Notes: a model not told the origin generated them from the letters alone. A DNA stretch of 64,000 bases from Hyphomicrobium sp. (GCF_009026145.1 NZ_WBUE01000007.1:62001-126000), one strand, 5' to 3'. Positions 1 through 9,147 are shown, counted from the stretch's first letter. Numbers and translations are program-made.

Positions 1-114
1 TAGCTCCATGTGCGGAGACAGCACGTTGCGGTCGATAGGGAGCACGATGCCGCTGACGCGCGCGTTACCGCGCAGCCGGTTGATGGCGCGCTTGATGATC
101 CTGACGGGGTTCAT
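1..114 (-). CDS. 5' fragment of a gene leaving the window, possibly FkbM-type methyltransferase
   Basis: An open frame begins with ATG at 112-114 on the minus strand and runs without a stop off the left edge, giving 38 residues that start MNPVRIIKRAINRLRG and continue with SGIVLPIDRNVLSPHMEL. The basic amphipathic start followed by a V-LP-D---(L/I)SP pattern recalls the beginning of FkbM-family SAM-dependent methyltransferases, which sugar- and lipid-modifying pathways use, but the catalytic part lies outside the window. No strong ribosome site is visible upstream. That the frame is coding is moderately likely; the family is a guess from a short match. Confidence 0.4.
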   Translation of the reverse strand, partial: MNPVRIIKRAINRLRGNARVSGIVLPIDRNVLSPHMEL

Positions 115-362
115 GAACGCATCGGTAATGTGCCTGCCGGGCGATCCCCACGCTCAAGGCTATACACCACACAGCCGCTAAAGAGCAGCTTGGGTTGCTG
201 GCGTTATGAAGATGCGCGCTGCGCGCCGGCCGTGCGGGCAGCGCAGGCAAGACAGAGGGGTGCCGCAGGCTGGGAGGATGAGCCTCGGCGCGTGTCAGGC
301 GGCGAGCTTCGTCTTCAGGTAGCCAACCAATTGAACGGCATCGGCGCCCCGGCGGTCGCGCG
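115..362. other. intergenic stretch, nothing recognised
   Basis: This stretch separates the 5' fragment at the left edge from the sulfatase stop. It has GC-rich local inverted repeats around 218-245 (GCGCGC...GCGCGC) but no T-tract that would make a clear terminator, and no open frame here has a ribosome site or a recognisable product. Confidence 0.4.
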
Positions 363-2261
363 TTACGGCTTGATGCAGCCGATCTCGCCCGGCACCGCCC
401 CGCTGCTGGGCGTGAGCCGTTTGCGTGCGCATTGCTCGGCAAGCAGCTGGCGCAAGGCTGCCTCGCGCTCCTGCCACTCGGGCTTGCCGGCGAGGTTGTC
501 GAGCTCCAAGGGGTCGGTGGTGACGTTGTACAACTCGACCTCGTCCAGTGCCGGCGTGGTCTTGACGCGCTGCTGATAGAGGCGCCGGTCGGTGCCCTCG
601 TCGGAGGATTCGCGGCGCAGCGGCTTGACGACGAGGTCGCGCACGCCGTCATCGCCCGGGGTACCAGGATCGCTCCAGTAGCGCGGATGATCGAAATAGC
701 GCGAATACTTCCACAGCGCGCCGTCGATTTCGGCAATCACGGTCTCGACGTGGTTCGGCTGCGAGACGGAGTCGTAAGTAAGGCCGATGAAATTCTTCTG
801 ATCGAGGCCGCGGCTGGGGTCGTCGTCGGTCATGAAAAAGATCGGTTCCGCGACGGCTTTTGCGTCCTTCTCGCCGCGGATGAGCGGTGACAGATCGCGG
901 CCGACGAGCGGCAGCGCGTCCGTGAAACCCGATGCGATCTCCTTGCGCACGGCCTCTGCGTCGATGCCGGCGATGCCGAGAATGGTCGGGGCGAGGTCGA
1001 TGTGGCTCGTGGGGATCGGCACCGCCCGCGCCACATCTTTGCCTGGCGGCACGATGACGAGGGGTACGCGCACTGCCTCTTCATAAGCCATGTACCACTT
1101 CTGAAAGAGGCCGCCATGCGAGCCGAGCAAGTCGCCGTGGTCGGAGGTGAAGATGATCCAGGTATTGTCGAGGAAGCGCGATGACTGGAATGCGCTCATC
1201 ACCTCGCCGAGGTGGCGATCGACGTCGGCGTGCAGCTTGTAATAGAGGCGGTAGTAGTCCGGCCGCACGAAGCTCGGCTGCATGAATTGGCTGTAGGCGT
1301 CCTTGTAGGACTGCTGGCACGAAGGCTTGTTGTCGAGCTTCTCGGTGCGCGTCTTGGCAAAGAGGTCGCGGTCGAACACGTCCTGTGGCACGTAATCGGG
1401 CACGCTGAAGTCGTACTGGCTCTGGGCGCGTGCCGTTAGGTTGGAGAAGAAGCCCCACAATGCGATGTCGTGTGGGTTGGTGAACGAGGCCATCACGAAC
1501 CATGGGGTGTCGTCGCTGCTCGCGTGCAGGTCCTGCAGCAGCTCGACGACCTGCGAGGAGATCGCCGGGTCGCGTCCTTGCTTGCCCTGTGGCGCCGATG
1601 ATCCGGAGCGCAGCGGGTCGGAGCCGTGCGGCTCCGGGCCGACCCAGCCGTTGAAGCCGAACGGGTCGAGCGTGTCGGCCTCGAGGTAGATCTTCTCCTT
1701 GGCGGGGTCGGTGTACCCGTTGGCGTCGTAGCTGGTGACGACCTGGCTGGTGCCGGGAACCTTGAGGTCGGCCTCCGTCACGTGCCACTTGCCCTTCCAG
1801 TAGGTGCGGTAGCCGGCGGCGCGCAGGTAGTGGCCGATGGTCGGCACCGAGCCCGGGGTGAGCCAATGCATGTCGGGGTCTTCGGCGGCCTTGGCAGTGC
1901 CGTCGGTGTTGGCGACCCCGTGCAGCGAGGGATAGTGGCCGGTGTAGAGCGAGGTGCGGCTCGGGACGCAGGCCACCGAGGCCGCGTAATGGCGATCGAA
2001 GCTGATGCCCTTCTTGGCCAGCGCCGCCTGCGTCGGCAGATAAGCCTGGCGGAATTGCTTCAGGGCCTCGCTCTCATAGACGGTCGGGTAGCGCTGCTCG
2101 TCGACCAAGAGGAAAAGGATGTTGGGGCGGCGCGGGCCCGGGCTGGCGGGCTGCGCGCCGGCCTCGCGGGGCGCATGGGCCTCGAGTCCGGCGATGCCAG
2201 CTGCTCCGGCGAGACCGAGTTTCAGGGCCGTGCGCCTATCGACGTCGCGCGGTTCAGTCAT
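363..2261 (-). CDS. Tat-exported arylsulfatase-family hydrolase
   Basis: A 632-residue sulfatase (alkaline phosphatase superfamily) that would cleave a sulfate or phosphonate ester in the periplasm. The N-terminus DRRTALKLGLAGAAG is a twin-arginine-like signal, suggesting export of a folded metalloprotein. The mature domain opens with NILFLLVDEQRYP, which holds the first metal aspartate. CVPSR at residues 98-102 matches the C-x-P-x-R sulfatase signature, whose Cys is converted to formylglycine. FTSDHGDLLGSHG supplies further metal ligands. Length is usual for large sulfatases. The ATG at 2261 is preceded by AGGGGG. The gene is divergent from the HTH regulator at 2389, which could control it. 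The substrate cannot be told from sequence; aryl or choline sulfate are only examples. Confidence 0.9.
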   Translation of the reverse strand: MTEPRDVDRRTALKLGLAGAAGIAGLEAHAPREAGAQPASPGPRRPNILFLLVDEQRYPTVYESEALKQFRQAYLPTQAALAKKGISFDRHYAASVACVPSRTSLYTGHYPSLHGVANTDGTAKAAEDPDMHWLTPGSVPTIGHYLRAAGYRTYWKGKWHVTEADLKVPGTSQVVTSYDANGYTDPAKEKIYLEADTLDPFGFNGWVGPEPHGSDPLRSGSSAPQGKQGRDPAISSQVVELLQDLHASSDDTPWFVMASFTNPHDIALWGFFSNLTARAQSQYDFSVPDYVPQDVFDRDLFAKTRTEKLDNKPSCQQSYKDAYSQFMQPSFVRPDYYRLYYKLHADVDRHLGEVMSAFQSSRFLDNTWIIFTSDHGDLLGSHGGLFQKWYMAYEEAVRVPLVIVPPGKDVARAVPIPTSHIDLAPTILGIAGIDAEAVRKEIASGFTDALPLVGRDLSPLIRGEKDAKAVAEPIFFMTDDDPSRGLDQKNFIGLTYDSVSQPNHVETVIAEIDGALWKYSRYFDHPRYWSDPGTPGDDGVRDLVVKPLRRESSDEGTDRRLYQQRVKTTPALDEVELYNVTTDPLELDNLAGKPEWQEREAALRQLLAEQCARKRLTPSSGAVPGEIGCIKP

Positions 2262-2388
2262 TGGCTACCCCCTGGGATGGGCTATTCTTCCCCTAAGCGC
2301 GATGCCGCCCCAATCGAGCCGAATTGCTCGCCATGACTGTGCCGGGCCGGCATTGCCGTTGCGGATCGATCGTGGCTCGGGATTGCGC

Positions 2389-3423
2389 GTGAGTTCAACT
2401 GTAGAAATTCAGTCGCATCGCACCGGCGAGCGCGCATCGGCGTGCAGCGCCGCCCGCGTCGCCGACCTGACGTCGGCGCATGGACCGCTTTCCGCGACGG
2501 CGCGCGCCAGCTTGCGCGCCAGGCACGGCTTTACCGCCGCCGTGCGCAAGGCGGCCCTCGGCCAACTCGACCTGCATCACGGCAACCGCCTGCTCAATCT
2601 GATCGTCAACGATCGCGGCCGCTTTCTCGTCGGGCTGTTGGCGCTCGATCTGCATTTTAATCGCGACGTCGGGGGAGCCGGTCTGACACCCGGACGCTTG
2701 CGCCAACGCTGCGCACATACTGGAACCTGCAGTCCGACGCGCGCCAGCGCGCTGCTTGCCCTCATGCGCTTGGGCGAGTTCGTCCGCACGGCGCCGGCGG
2801 CGCAGGACCGCCGGCGGCGCGAGCTGGTGCCTACCGAGCGGCTGCTCGGCGCTCAGCGGGAGCGCTGGCGCTGCCAGTTCGAAGCAGCGGCGCCATTGCT
2901 TCCCGAGGCGGCGCTGGCGCTTGCGGCGCTCGATGAGCCGCACTTCGTGCCCGCTATGGTGCGCCGGCTGAGCGACTACTACGACGCGGGCTTTCGCGTG
3001 CTCGATCTGGTTCCGGCGCTACGTCTGTTTGGCGAGCGCTCGGGTGGGATGTTCATCGTTCTGGCTCTGATCGCCGCCGCCGACGAGGACGCCATTGTCA
3101 GGGGCGCCCCCGTGTCCGTCTCCATCTCGGAGTTGGCGCGCCGCATAGGCGCATCGCGCACGCACGTCATCAAGCTCATCAACGATGCTGCCGCCGAGGG
3201 ACTACTGGAGCGAGCCGGGGCGCAGGGAATAATCCTCAAGCCGCGCCTCAGCGACGCCGTCCATGACTTCTTCGCCATCGGCTTCCTGTTCCTGGCGCAT
3301 TGCGCCGAGGCCATCCGCGCCGCCGCGCAGGAAGCGCCTTCACCAGTCGGCAGTGAGGCGGTTGTGCCGCAAGCCCAGGTTATGCCCGCCTCGCGGCTTG
3401 CCGGGGAAACGGCCGCCCGCTAG
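2389..3423 (+). CDS. winged-helix (MarR-like) transcriptional regulator
   Basis: A cytoplasmic regulator with a C-terminal winged helix: SVSISELARRIGASRTHVIK and the following LINDAAAEGLLER read as helix-turn-helix plus wing entry, like MarR/CRP-type DNA-binding folds. The N-terminal 150 residues (basic, Ala-rich) match nothing I recognise. The open frame extends back to 2119, but that part overlaps the sulfatase; I chose GTG 2389 (344 aa), with ATG 2302 as the other option, since neither has a convincing ribosome site. The gene ends 10 bp before a secreted-protein gene on the same strand and is divergent from the sulfatase, so both are plausible targets. The ligand is unknown. Confidence 0.6.
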   Translation: MSSTVEIQSHRTGERASACSAARVADLTSAHGPLSATARASLRARHGFTAAVRKAALGQLDLHHGNRLLNLIVNDRGRFLVGLLALDLHFNRDVGGAGLTPGRLRQRCAHTGTCSPTRASALLALMRLGEFVRTAPAAQDRRRRELVPTERLLGAQRERWRCQFEAAAPLLPEAALALAALDEPHFVPAMVRRLSDYYDAGFRVLDLVPALRLFGERSGGMFIVLALIAAADEDAIVRGAPVSVSISELARRIGASRTHVIKLINDAAAEGLLERAGAQGIILKPRLSDAVHDFFAIGFLFLAHCAEAIRAAAQEAPSPVGSEAVVPQAQVMPASRLAGETAAR

Positions 3424-3433
3424 GACTGGTCCG

Positions 3434-4066
3434 ATGAACGGGACGGGGATCACAGCGATTCTGGCGGCGGCGCTGCTGGCGGCCGTCGCGGCTGGCGTGG
3501 CGGGCGGCGCGTCCGCGCAGGGGGCGGCGCCTGCCCCACCCGATTCCTCTTGGGCACCGGTCGAGCCGGCGGCACCTGCCGATACCGGGGCCCGCAATCA
3601 GCCGCTGCCCAAGGAGCCGGAGGATCAGGCAACCAAGCCGTGGGCTCCCCCGGACCTGGTGGCGCCCGCTACGCCGGGCGGGGCGGCGGGACAGGTTTGC
3701 GCCAAAGCCGATTTCGAGGCCGTGGTCGACGAGGCGGCCGGGGCGCTGCGCGACCTCAACATGCAGAACAAGCCGGCCTTCCAGGAGAAGCTGCGCCAGC
3801 TGAAGGACAAGCGCGGCTGGAGCCACGACGCATTCCTGAAAGAGGCGGCGCCGTTCGTGCGCGACGACAAGATCGCCGTCTACGACCAGGATTCGGAGCG
3901 GCTGCTGACCGATATCTCGACGCTCGGGCAGGAGGGGGCGGACGCACCGACGCCCGACTGCGCGCTGCTCGCCGGCTTGAAGGCGCGCATGCAGACGCTG
4001 GTCACGACGCAGACGGCCAAGTGGGCGTACATGTTCCAGAAGCTCGACGCCGCGCTGGCGCAGTAG
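3434..4066 (+). CDS. periplasmic protein of unknown function
   Basis: A 210-residue exported protein. It has a Sec signal (ILAAALLAAVAAGVAGGASAQ, likely cleaved after AQG), a Pro/Ala-rich linker to about residue 85, then an alpha-helical domain starting CAKADFEAVVDEAAGALRDL with a second Cys in TPDCALLAGL, which could form one disulfide. Glu/Lys/Ala-rich helices suggest a helical bundle. I recognise no family. The ATG at 3434 lies 10 bp after the regulator stop, so the two are probably co-transcribed. An earlier in-frame start (3263) would overlap the regulator and put the signal peptide inside the protein, so it was rejected. Confidence 0.7.
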   Translation: MNGTGITAILAAALLAAVAAGVAGGASAQGAAPAPPDSSWAPVEPAAPADTGARNQPLPKEPEDQATKPWAPPDLVAPATPGGAAGQVCAKADFEAVVDEAAGALRDLNMQNKPAFQEKLRQLKDKRGWSHDAFLKEAAPFVRDDKIAVYDQDSERLLTDISTLGQEGADAPTPDCALLAGLKARMQTLVTTQTAKWAYMFQKLDAALAQ

Positions 4067-4174
4067 AGGTTGGGCGGACTGCGCCAGTAGCTGAAGTGGC
4101 GATTGCCGATACCTGCATGGATGGCCGCCTGCGTGTTCGGTCCCGGCGGATGTACAAGGTTTGGCCTGAGCGAG

Positions 4175-4918
4175 CTACTTGCGGACCCAGCCGTTGGGGC
4201 CGAGATGCTCCTGCGGCTGGAAGCGCATCTTGTAGCTCATCTTGCGCGAGCCGTTGATCCAGTAGCCGAGATAGAGATACGGCAGCCCGAGCTTGCGCGC
4301 ATATTCGACATGCTCGACGATCATGTACGTGCCGAGACTCATGGACTCCGCCGCCGGATCATAGAAGCTGTAGACCATCGAGATGCCGTCGGAGAGCAGA
4401 TCGCACAACGCGACCGCCATCAGCGGCCAGTTGTCGGGATCGCTGTCGAGTGGGTCGTCCGGCTTCTGGCGGTACTCCGTGACAAAGGTATTGATGACGC
4501 TGTCCTCGACCATCATGGCGTAGTCGAGCACGGTCATGTCCGCCATGCCGCCATCGGAATGGCGCGCATCGATGTAGCGGCGGAAAAGGGTGAACTGCTC
4601 CGACGTCGGCTCCGGCGGCACGCGCCGTGCCTCCAGGCACCGCGCCTTGTCCATGACGCGGCGCATCGAGCGGCCGATGACGAACTCGTCGATGACAACG
4701 CGCACCGACACGCACGCTTGGCAGCCCTCGCAGTAGGGCATGTAGGCGATGTTCTGGCTGCGGCGGAAGCCGCCGCGCAGCAGATTGTCGATGAGGCTCG
4801 CCGGCTTTTCCTGCGTCAGGTGCGTGAACAGCTTGCGCTCTTGGCGGCCGGGTAGATAAGGGCAGGGCTGAGGAGCGGTGACGTAGAACTCCGGAAAGTG
4901 CTTCTGCTGCTCCGTCAT
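4175..4918 (-). CDS. bpt: aspartate/glutamate leucyltransferase (N-end rule)
   Basis: Bpt transfers leucine (or arginine in related enzymes) from aminoacyl-tRNA to proteins with N-terminal Asp or Glu, marking them for ClpS/ClpAP degradation in the cytosol. The 247-residue length is typical. Diagnostic stretches are FYVTAPQPCPYLPGRQER (N-terminal Cys motif), YMPYCEGCQACVSVRV with its clustered cysteines, and YLGYWINGSRKMSYK near the C-terminus. The ATG at 4918 follows GAGGAAA; an upstream in-frame ATG at 4975 would add a Cys/Trp-rich tail absent from the family. It stands alone, 169 bp downstream of rimK, which is also on the minus strand. Confidence 0.93.
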   Translation of the reverse strand: MTEQQKHFPEFYVTAPQPCPYLPGRQERKLFTHLTQEKPASLIDNLLRGGFRRSQNIAYMPYCEGCQACVSVRVVIDEFVIGRSMRRVMDKARCLEARRVPPEPTSEQFTLFRRYIDARHSDGGMADMTVLDYAMMVEDSVINTFVTEYRQKPDDPLDSDPDNWPLMAVALCDLLSDGISMVYSFYDPAAESMSLGTYMIVEHVEYARKLGLPYLYLGYWINGSRKMSYKMRFQPQEHLGPNGWVRK

Positions 4919-5087
4919 TCGCCGACTTTCCTCGAGCTGGTGAGCGGTGCGGGTGCACCACCGACCGCACCCCAATGATAGGTGAGCGGTAAGGGCGCGA
5001 TCAAGACGCCTCGCGAAGTTCGCCTGGCTGTGACTGCAAAGCCCTAACCATGGCTTCCGCGGTGCAAAAAGAGAGGTTGCGGCAACT

Positions 5088-5993
5088 CTAGCCGACGCCC
5101 TTGGTCTCGGTTTTGCCGTAAGAGGCGTTCTGCTCCAGAAAGTCGATGATCTGGCTGGCGATGTCGATGCCGGTGGCGCCCTCTATACCCTCGAGACCGG
5201 GCGAGGAGTTAACCTCCATGATCAGCGGTCCGTGGCTGGAGCGTACCATATCGACGCCGCTGACGTTCAGTCCGAGGGCGGTGGCGGCGCGCCCCGCGAT
5301 GCTACGCTCCTCGCTGGTGAGCTCGATCTGCACTGCCGTGCCGCCACGATGCAGGTTGGCGCGGAACTCGCCCGGCCGGCCGATGCGCTTGGTCGCCGCC
5401 ACAACCTTGCCGCCGATGACGAGAGCACGGATGTCGGAGCCGTTCGCCTCGCGGATGAACTCCTGCACCATGATGTTGACGTTGGCGGCGCTGAACGCCT
5501 CGATGATCGACTTGGCCGAGGCTTCGGTCTCGGCGAGGATGACGCCCATCCCCTGCGTGCCCTCCAGGAGCTTGATGACGACGGGCACGCCGCCGACCTC
5601 CTTGATCACGTCCTCCGCTCGGCGCGGGCCGTGTGCAAAGGCGGTGACGGGGAGGCCGATGCCTTCGCGGGCAAGGAGCTGAAGGGCGCGCAGCTTGTCG
5701 CGCGAGCGGCCGATGGCGACGCTCTCGTTGAGCGGATAGACGCCCTGCATCTCGAACTGGCGCAGAACGGCGAGGCCGTAGTGGGTGATGGAGGCGCCGA
5801 TGCGTGGGATGACGGCATCGTACATCGGCAAGCGGCGGCCGTTGTAGCGCAACACCGGCTGGTTGGAGGTGATGTTCATGTGGACGTGGAGCGTATTGAC
5901 CACGTCGATAGTATGCCCGCGCGCGCGGGCGGCCTCGCACAGCCGTACGTGAGAGTACAATTGCGGATTGCGGGCGAGCATCACGAAGCGCAT
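5088..5993 (-). CDS. rimK: RimK-type ATP-grasp ligase (ribosomal protein S6 glutamate ligase family)
   Basis: A 301-residue ATP-grasp ligase. In E. coli RimK adds glutamates to the C-terminus of ribosomal protein S6 and can make poly-alpha-glutamate. The N-terminus [18 protein letters not shown] is family-like. ATP-grasp elements follow in order: [18 protein letters not shown] (nucleotide-binding Lys and Gly-rich loop), MVQEFI, and [18 protein letters not shown] (Mg-binding Glu/Asn near the C-terminus). Length equals E. coli RimK. ATG 5993 follows AGGGG. The next gene downstream, bpt, also modifies protein termini, but the 169-bp gap argues against tight coupling. I see no rimA or rimB nearby. 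The true substrate may differ, since the family includes other amino-acid ligases. Confidence 0.9.
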   Translation of the reverse strand: MRFVMLARNPQLYSHVRLCEAARARGHTIDVVNTLHVHMNITSNQPVLRYNGRRLPMYDAVIPRIGASITHYGLAVLRQFEMQGVYPLNESVAIGRSRDKLRALQLLAREGIGLPVTAFAHGPRRAEDVIKEVGGVPVVIKLLEGTQGMGVILAETEASAKSIIEAFSAANVNIMVQEFIREANGSDIRALVIGGKVVAATKRIGRPGEFRANLHRGGTAVQIELTSEERSIAGRAATALGLNVSGVDMVRSSHGPLIMEVNSSPGLEGIEGATGIDIASQIIDFLEQNASYGKTETKGVG

Positions 5994-6008
5994 CGAGCAC
6001 CCCTAGAG

Positions 6009-6145
6009 CCTAGTGTGATGATCGAGACGTCCGCTAGTCCTGCCAGCCGCGCTCTGAAGCACACTAGGATCACTACGTTAGCCCGTGTCCTTCCGATCGC
6101 GAAATTCGCTCCAAGCACGCCGAGATGAATTTCGCGACAGGACAC
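6009..6145. repeat. nested inverted repeats in the rimK upstream region
   Basis: Two inverted-repeat pairs lie in this non-coding gap. CCTAGTGTG near 6009 faces CACACTAGG near 6059. A longer pair, 6085-6107 and 6127-6145, has arms sharing GTGTCC, TCGCGAAATTC and their complement. A further ACACTAG copy follows at 6142. The nested structure resembles a mobile intergenic palindrome (RIME- or REP-like) or a terminator/operator cluster. No ORF is supported here. Confidence 0.45.
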
Positions 6146-6264
6146 TAGCCCCCTCAACCGGCAACGAACCGCGACGCGGGGCCAACCGCGTTGCATCATC
6201 GGCAATTGAGAGAAAAGTGAGGCTCTGCACTGCGCCGTTTTTGGCGCCGCCCCCAGGGGCGCCG

Positions 6265-6531
6265 CTAGACGCGGCGTCCCACCTCGATGTCGAGCCGGTT
6301 GGGCGTCGAGAAATGGGTAAGCCCGCTGCCTGCAGGGGCGGATACGGCCGGACGGTCACCCTCTTCCTCGGGATCGATGGAGGCGTAAAGGAGCGTTGCC
6401 GCGGCCGCGATCGTAACGAACAAGATAATGAGGCCGAGCAGCGTCCGCTTCAGTGCCCACTGGAGCGTCGGCGTCTGCAGCACCACAACGTTCGTACCCT
6501 CAACGCGCGCCGGCGTCGTGGTCGTCGACAT
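6265..6531 (-). CDS. small single-pass membrane protein, unknown function
   Basis: An 88-residue protein with a polar N-terminus (MSTTTTPARVEGTN), one hydrophobic segment at about residues 29-51 (LLGLIILFVTIAAAATLLYA) and a polar tail. It probably sits in the inner membrane with a short periplasmic or cytoplasmic tail. The ATG at 6531 follows a purine-rich AAAGAGAG; the longer frame to 6696 adds an Arg-rich stretch typical of out-of-frame GC-rich DNA and was not used. It lies 210 bp downstream of the acyl-activating ligase on the same strand. I recognise no family. Confidence 0.6.
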   Translation of the reverse strand: MSTTTTPARVEGTNVVVLQTPTLQWALKRTLLGLIILFVTIAAAATLLYASIDPEEEGDRPAVSAPAGSGLTHFSTPNRLDIEVGRRV

Positions 6532-6741
6532 GGCTTTTCGCACTCTCTTTCGGTGTGGAAAGTCTAGGCGTCCCTCGGGGCGGAGCGCGATGCGACCCGC
6601 CTTATGCGCACCATCCATGTAAGACGCCGAGCGCCTGGTCAAGACCTGTTGCGGGGTGCGTCGCGTTCTCGCAGCTGCACGTTGTGGCGGCGCCACGCCA
6701 GCCTGCGCAGGCGACCGCTTTTCGGCCTCGCAGCAGGAGGA

Positions 6742-8325
6742 CTAGAGCGCCGGATTGGCTTGGCGTGCGATCTCCACGGTGGCCTGCAGGTCGACCTTGC
6801 CCGAGGCGAGGACCGGCACGGCGGCGACGACGAGGATCGATTTCGGCACCCATAGCTCGGGGAAGCCCTCGCGACGCGCGTGGGCGAGCAGCTCGTCCTT
6901 GCTGGCCTGCGGCTTATCGGTGACGAGCAGCAGTTGCTCGCCTTTGCGCGGGTCGGGAAAGCTCAACACGACGTGCTGGGCGTCACTCCACAATCCGCAC
7001 GCGAGGGTCTCGACGGCAGCGAGCGAGACCATTTCGCCGCCGAGCTTGGCGAAGCGCTTGGCGCGCCCGCAAATCCTGATGAAGCCGTCCTCGATGGTGA
7101 CGATGTCGCCCGTGTCGTGCCAGCCATCCTGCGGGCCGACGATGACGCCCGGGTTGTCGGCCAGCAGATAGCCGGCCATCACGTTGGGCCCGCGCACGAA
7201 CAGGCGCTTGCCGTCGTTGAGACCCGCCACCGGCTCCAGCCGCGCCTCGATACCCGGCAGCAGGCGCCCGACCGTGCCATGGCGGTTGGTCTCAGGCAGG
7301 TTGCAGGCGAGCACCGGGGCGGTCTCGGTGACGCCGTAGCCTTCGAGGATTTCGGTGCCGTTGGCGTGCATGAGCTGGCGGGTCGGATCCTTCACTCTCT
7401 CAGCGCCGCAGACGACGTACTTGAGACTCTTGAGCTGCCCCGGCTCGGCGGCGCGCGCATAGCCGGCGAGGAATGTGTCGGTGGCGACCATCAGTGTCGC
7501 CTTCACCTTCTCGATGAACTTGGGGATCTGCCGGTAGTGCAGCGGGCTGGGGTAGAGCACGCACTTCACGCCGGCGAAGATGGGCGTGAAGGTGCCGGCG
7601 GTGAGGCCGAACGAATGGAAGATCGGCAGCGGGTTGAGCAGCGTCTCGCCCGGAACCAGGACGTTCTGCAGATGGATGCGCGCCTGCTCGACATTGGACA
7701 CGATATTGGCGTTGGTGAGGACGACGCCCTTGGGCGCGCCTTCGGTTCCCGAGGTGAAGAGGACGATGGCGGGATCTTCGGCCTTGCCCGGGGATGGGGC
7801 ATAGAGGAACTTGGCGAGTGTGGTACGCACCGCGCCGGCGAGCTTGTCGAGGATGCCGATGCCGGCGCGCACGTCCTCCAGATAGACGATGCGCGTCTTG
7901 GCGCCGGGCGCGTACTCGGCGTCGGCGAGCGCGGCGATCAGCTCCTCGAAGTTGCCGGCCTCGACGAAGCGCTTCGAGGTCAAAACGGTGCGCAGCTGAG
8001 CGGTGCGGATGGCGGAGGTGAGCGCACGCTTGCCGGCGGAGAAGTTGAGCACCGCGGCGACGCGATCATAGGCGTTGAGGCCGAGCAGGGTGACGGGCAG
8101 GCCGACAGCGTTGGGCAGGAGCACGCCGACGGTCTCGCCGCGCTTCGAGAGCTTGGCGAGCCGGCGCCCGAGCACCTGGCTGGCGAGGATCAGGCGGCCG
8201 TAGGTCAGCGCGTTGCCGTCGGCATCCTCGAGGATGACGGTATTGATCCCGTTCCTGATCGCGGCTTCGACAAAGCCGGAATAAAGGCTGGTGCGCGCGT
8301 TCGCGGGGTCGAATGTTTGCGTCAT
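6742..8325 (-). CDS. AMP-forming acyl-CoA/acyl-ACP synthetase family protein (Aas-like)
   Basis: A 527-residue ANL-superfamily ligase that would activate a fatty or carboxylic acid with ATP and pass it to CoA or ACP. Motif A3, LFTSGTEGAPKGVVLT, gives the phosphate loop. GYGVTETAPVLACN is motif A5. DGWHDTGDI holds the ribose-binding Asp, and the C-terminal lysine motif is VLASGKVDLQA. IFHSFGLTAGTFTPIFAG and overall similarity point to the acyl-ACP synthetase half of Aas, without the acyltransferase half. It has no signal peptide, so it is cytosolic or peripheral. The start at 8325 precedes the first conserved strand but lacks a good ribosome site. The substrate chain length is unknown. Confidence 0.82.
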   Translation of the reverse strand: MTQTFDPANARTSLYSGFVEAAIRNGINTVILEDADGNALTYGRLILASQVLGRRLAKLSKRGETVGVLLPNAVGLPVTLLGLNAYDRVAAVLNFSAGKRALTSAIRTAQLRTVLTSKRFVEAGNFEELIAALADAEYAPGAKTRIVYLEDVRAGIGILDKLAGAVRTTLAKFLYAPSPGKAEDPAIVLFTSGTEGAPKGVVLTNANIVSNVEQARIHLQNVLVPGETLLNPLPIFHSFGLTAGTFTPIFAGVKCVLYPSPLHYRQIPKFIEKVKATLMVATDTFLAGYARAAEPGQLKSLKYVVCGAERVKDPTRQLMHANGTEILEGYGVTETAPVLACNLPETNRHGTVGRLLPGIEARLEPVAGLNDGKRLFVRGPNVMAGYLLADNPGVIVGPQDGWHDTGDIVTIEDGFIRICGRAKRFAKLGGEMVSLAAVETLACGLWSDAQHVVLSFPDPRKGEQLLLVTDKPQASKDELLAHARREGFPELWVPKSILVVAAVPVLASGKVDLQATVEIARQANPAL

Positions 8326-8749
8326 CGAAACAGGAATTGGCCTGGGGCGCCGACGAGGCGGTTTGCGTCCGTTGTAGCGGGTGAGGGGCGGCGCGCAATC
8401 GTCGATCTCCTGCCGCGATGCACAAGAGAGGCGCCGCTGAACGTTGTGCGGCGCAACAAAGCGTTGCCGAAAAATCCGGCATTCCCCGCCGTCCTACGGT
8501 TAAGGAGATGTGACCGCGCGCCGCGCCGAGACGCGCTAGCGCCAGCAATGACGGGCGATCCCCGGGCTTCGGGAGGATTTGCCTACTTGTTCGGGAATTG
8601 AGCACGAGTTGCTCATGATTGAAACTTGAGCAACCTCCGATTCGGCCTTACCTTTCAAGTAACAACAAACAAGAAGCGACGAGGACACAACCAAGGTGGA
8701 TCCGGCCCTCTCACGAGGGTGATTTCGGCAGGAACCTTGGGGGTATCCC
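8326..8749. promoter_or_regulatory. divergent intergenic region with an inverted repeat
   Basis: This 424-bp gap separates the ligase (minus) from the small Cys protein (plus). It contains GTTGCTCA (8608-8615) facing TGAGCAAC (8627-8634), an 8-bp inverted repeat with an 11-bp spacer that could be an operator, and an overlapping TTGAGCA/TTGCTCA pair just upstream. An AGGAG-ATG at about 8505 is followed at once by a stop, so it encodes nothing. No RNA gene is recognised. Confidence 0.35.
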
Positions 8750-8956
8750 ATGATTGAAGTCGTCGCGATGGTCTGCTTCATCAGCGATCCAAATAAATGC
8801 AAGGACGTGCATCTGTCGTTTGCGGCCGAGTCCGTCACGCCGCAGCAGTGCATGATGTACGGCCAGATGGAGCTGGCCAAGTGGACCGAAGGCAATCCCA
8901 ACTGGCAGATCCGCAAGTTCAGCTGCGCCCGCGCGGGTCGTTTCGCCAAAGCCTAG
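8750..8956 (+). CDS. small four-cysteine protein, unknown function
   Basis: A 68-residue protein beginning MIEVVAMVCFISDPNKCKDV with four cysteines (residues 9, 17, 34 and 59) and a moderately hydrophobic start. It also has a QQCMMYGQMELAKWTEGNPNW stretch rich in Met and Trp. The ATG at 8750 follows a good GGGGGT ribosome site. Even cysteine spacing suggests disulfides or a metal site, but there is no clear signal peptide. It has strong promoter space upstream and stands alone. I recognise no characterised family. Confidence 0.65.
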   Translation: MIEVVAMVCFISDPNKCKDVHLSFAAESVTPQQCMMYGQMELAKWTEGNPNWQIRKFSCARAGRFAKA

Positions 8957-9095
8957 CCGGCGCGACGACGGGCTGAGGCGGCCGAGCTCGCGGGCCGGCA
9001 CCGCCTGATCCCATGGCTCCAACCGTTCTCGCACGGGCAACGAGAGCGGACGAGCCGTCAATATCTTGCTCGTCAATGTGCCGAGCGGCGGCAAT

Positions 9096-9147
9096 CCAAG
9101 ACCTTTGGCCAAGACCTTTGGCCAAGACCTTTGGCCAAGACCTTTGG
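9096..9147. repeat. four perfect 13-bp tandem repeats upstream of metY
   Basis: CCAAGACCTTTGG occurs four times head to tail (9096-9108, 9109-9121, 9122-9134, 9135-9147), with a degenerate fifth half (CTTGACCTTTGCC) after it. Each unit is a near-palindrome (CCAAnnnnnTTGG). It ends 79 bp before the metY ATG, where it could be an operator array or a slippage-prone tract. Confidence 0.9.

Noticed and set aside
2119-2388. Longer N-terminus for the winged-helix regulator
   Set aside because: It would overlap the sulfatase start and its residues look like shadow coding; GTG 2389 was preferred, though not proven.
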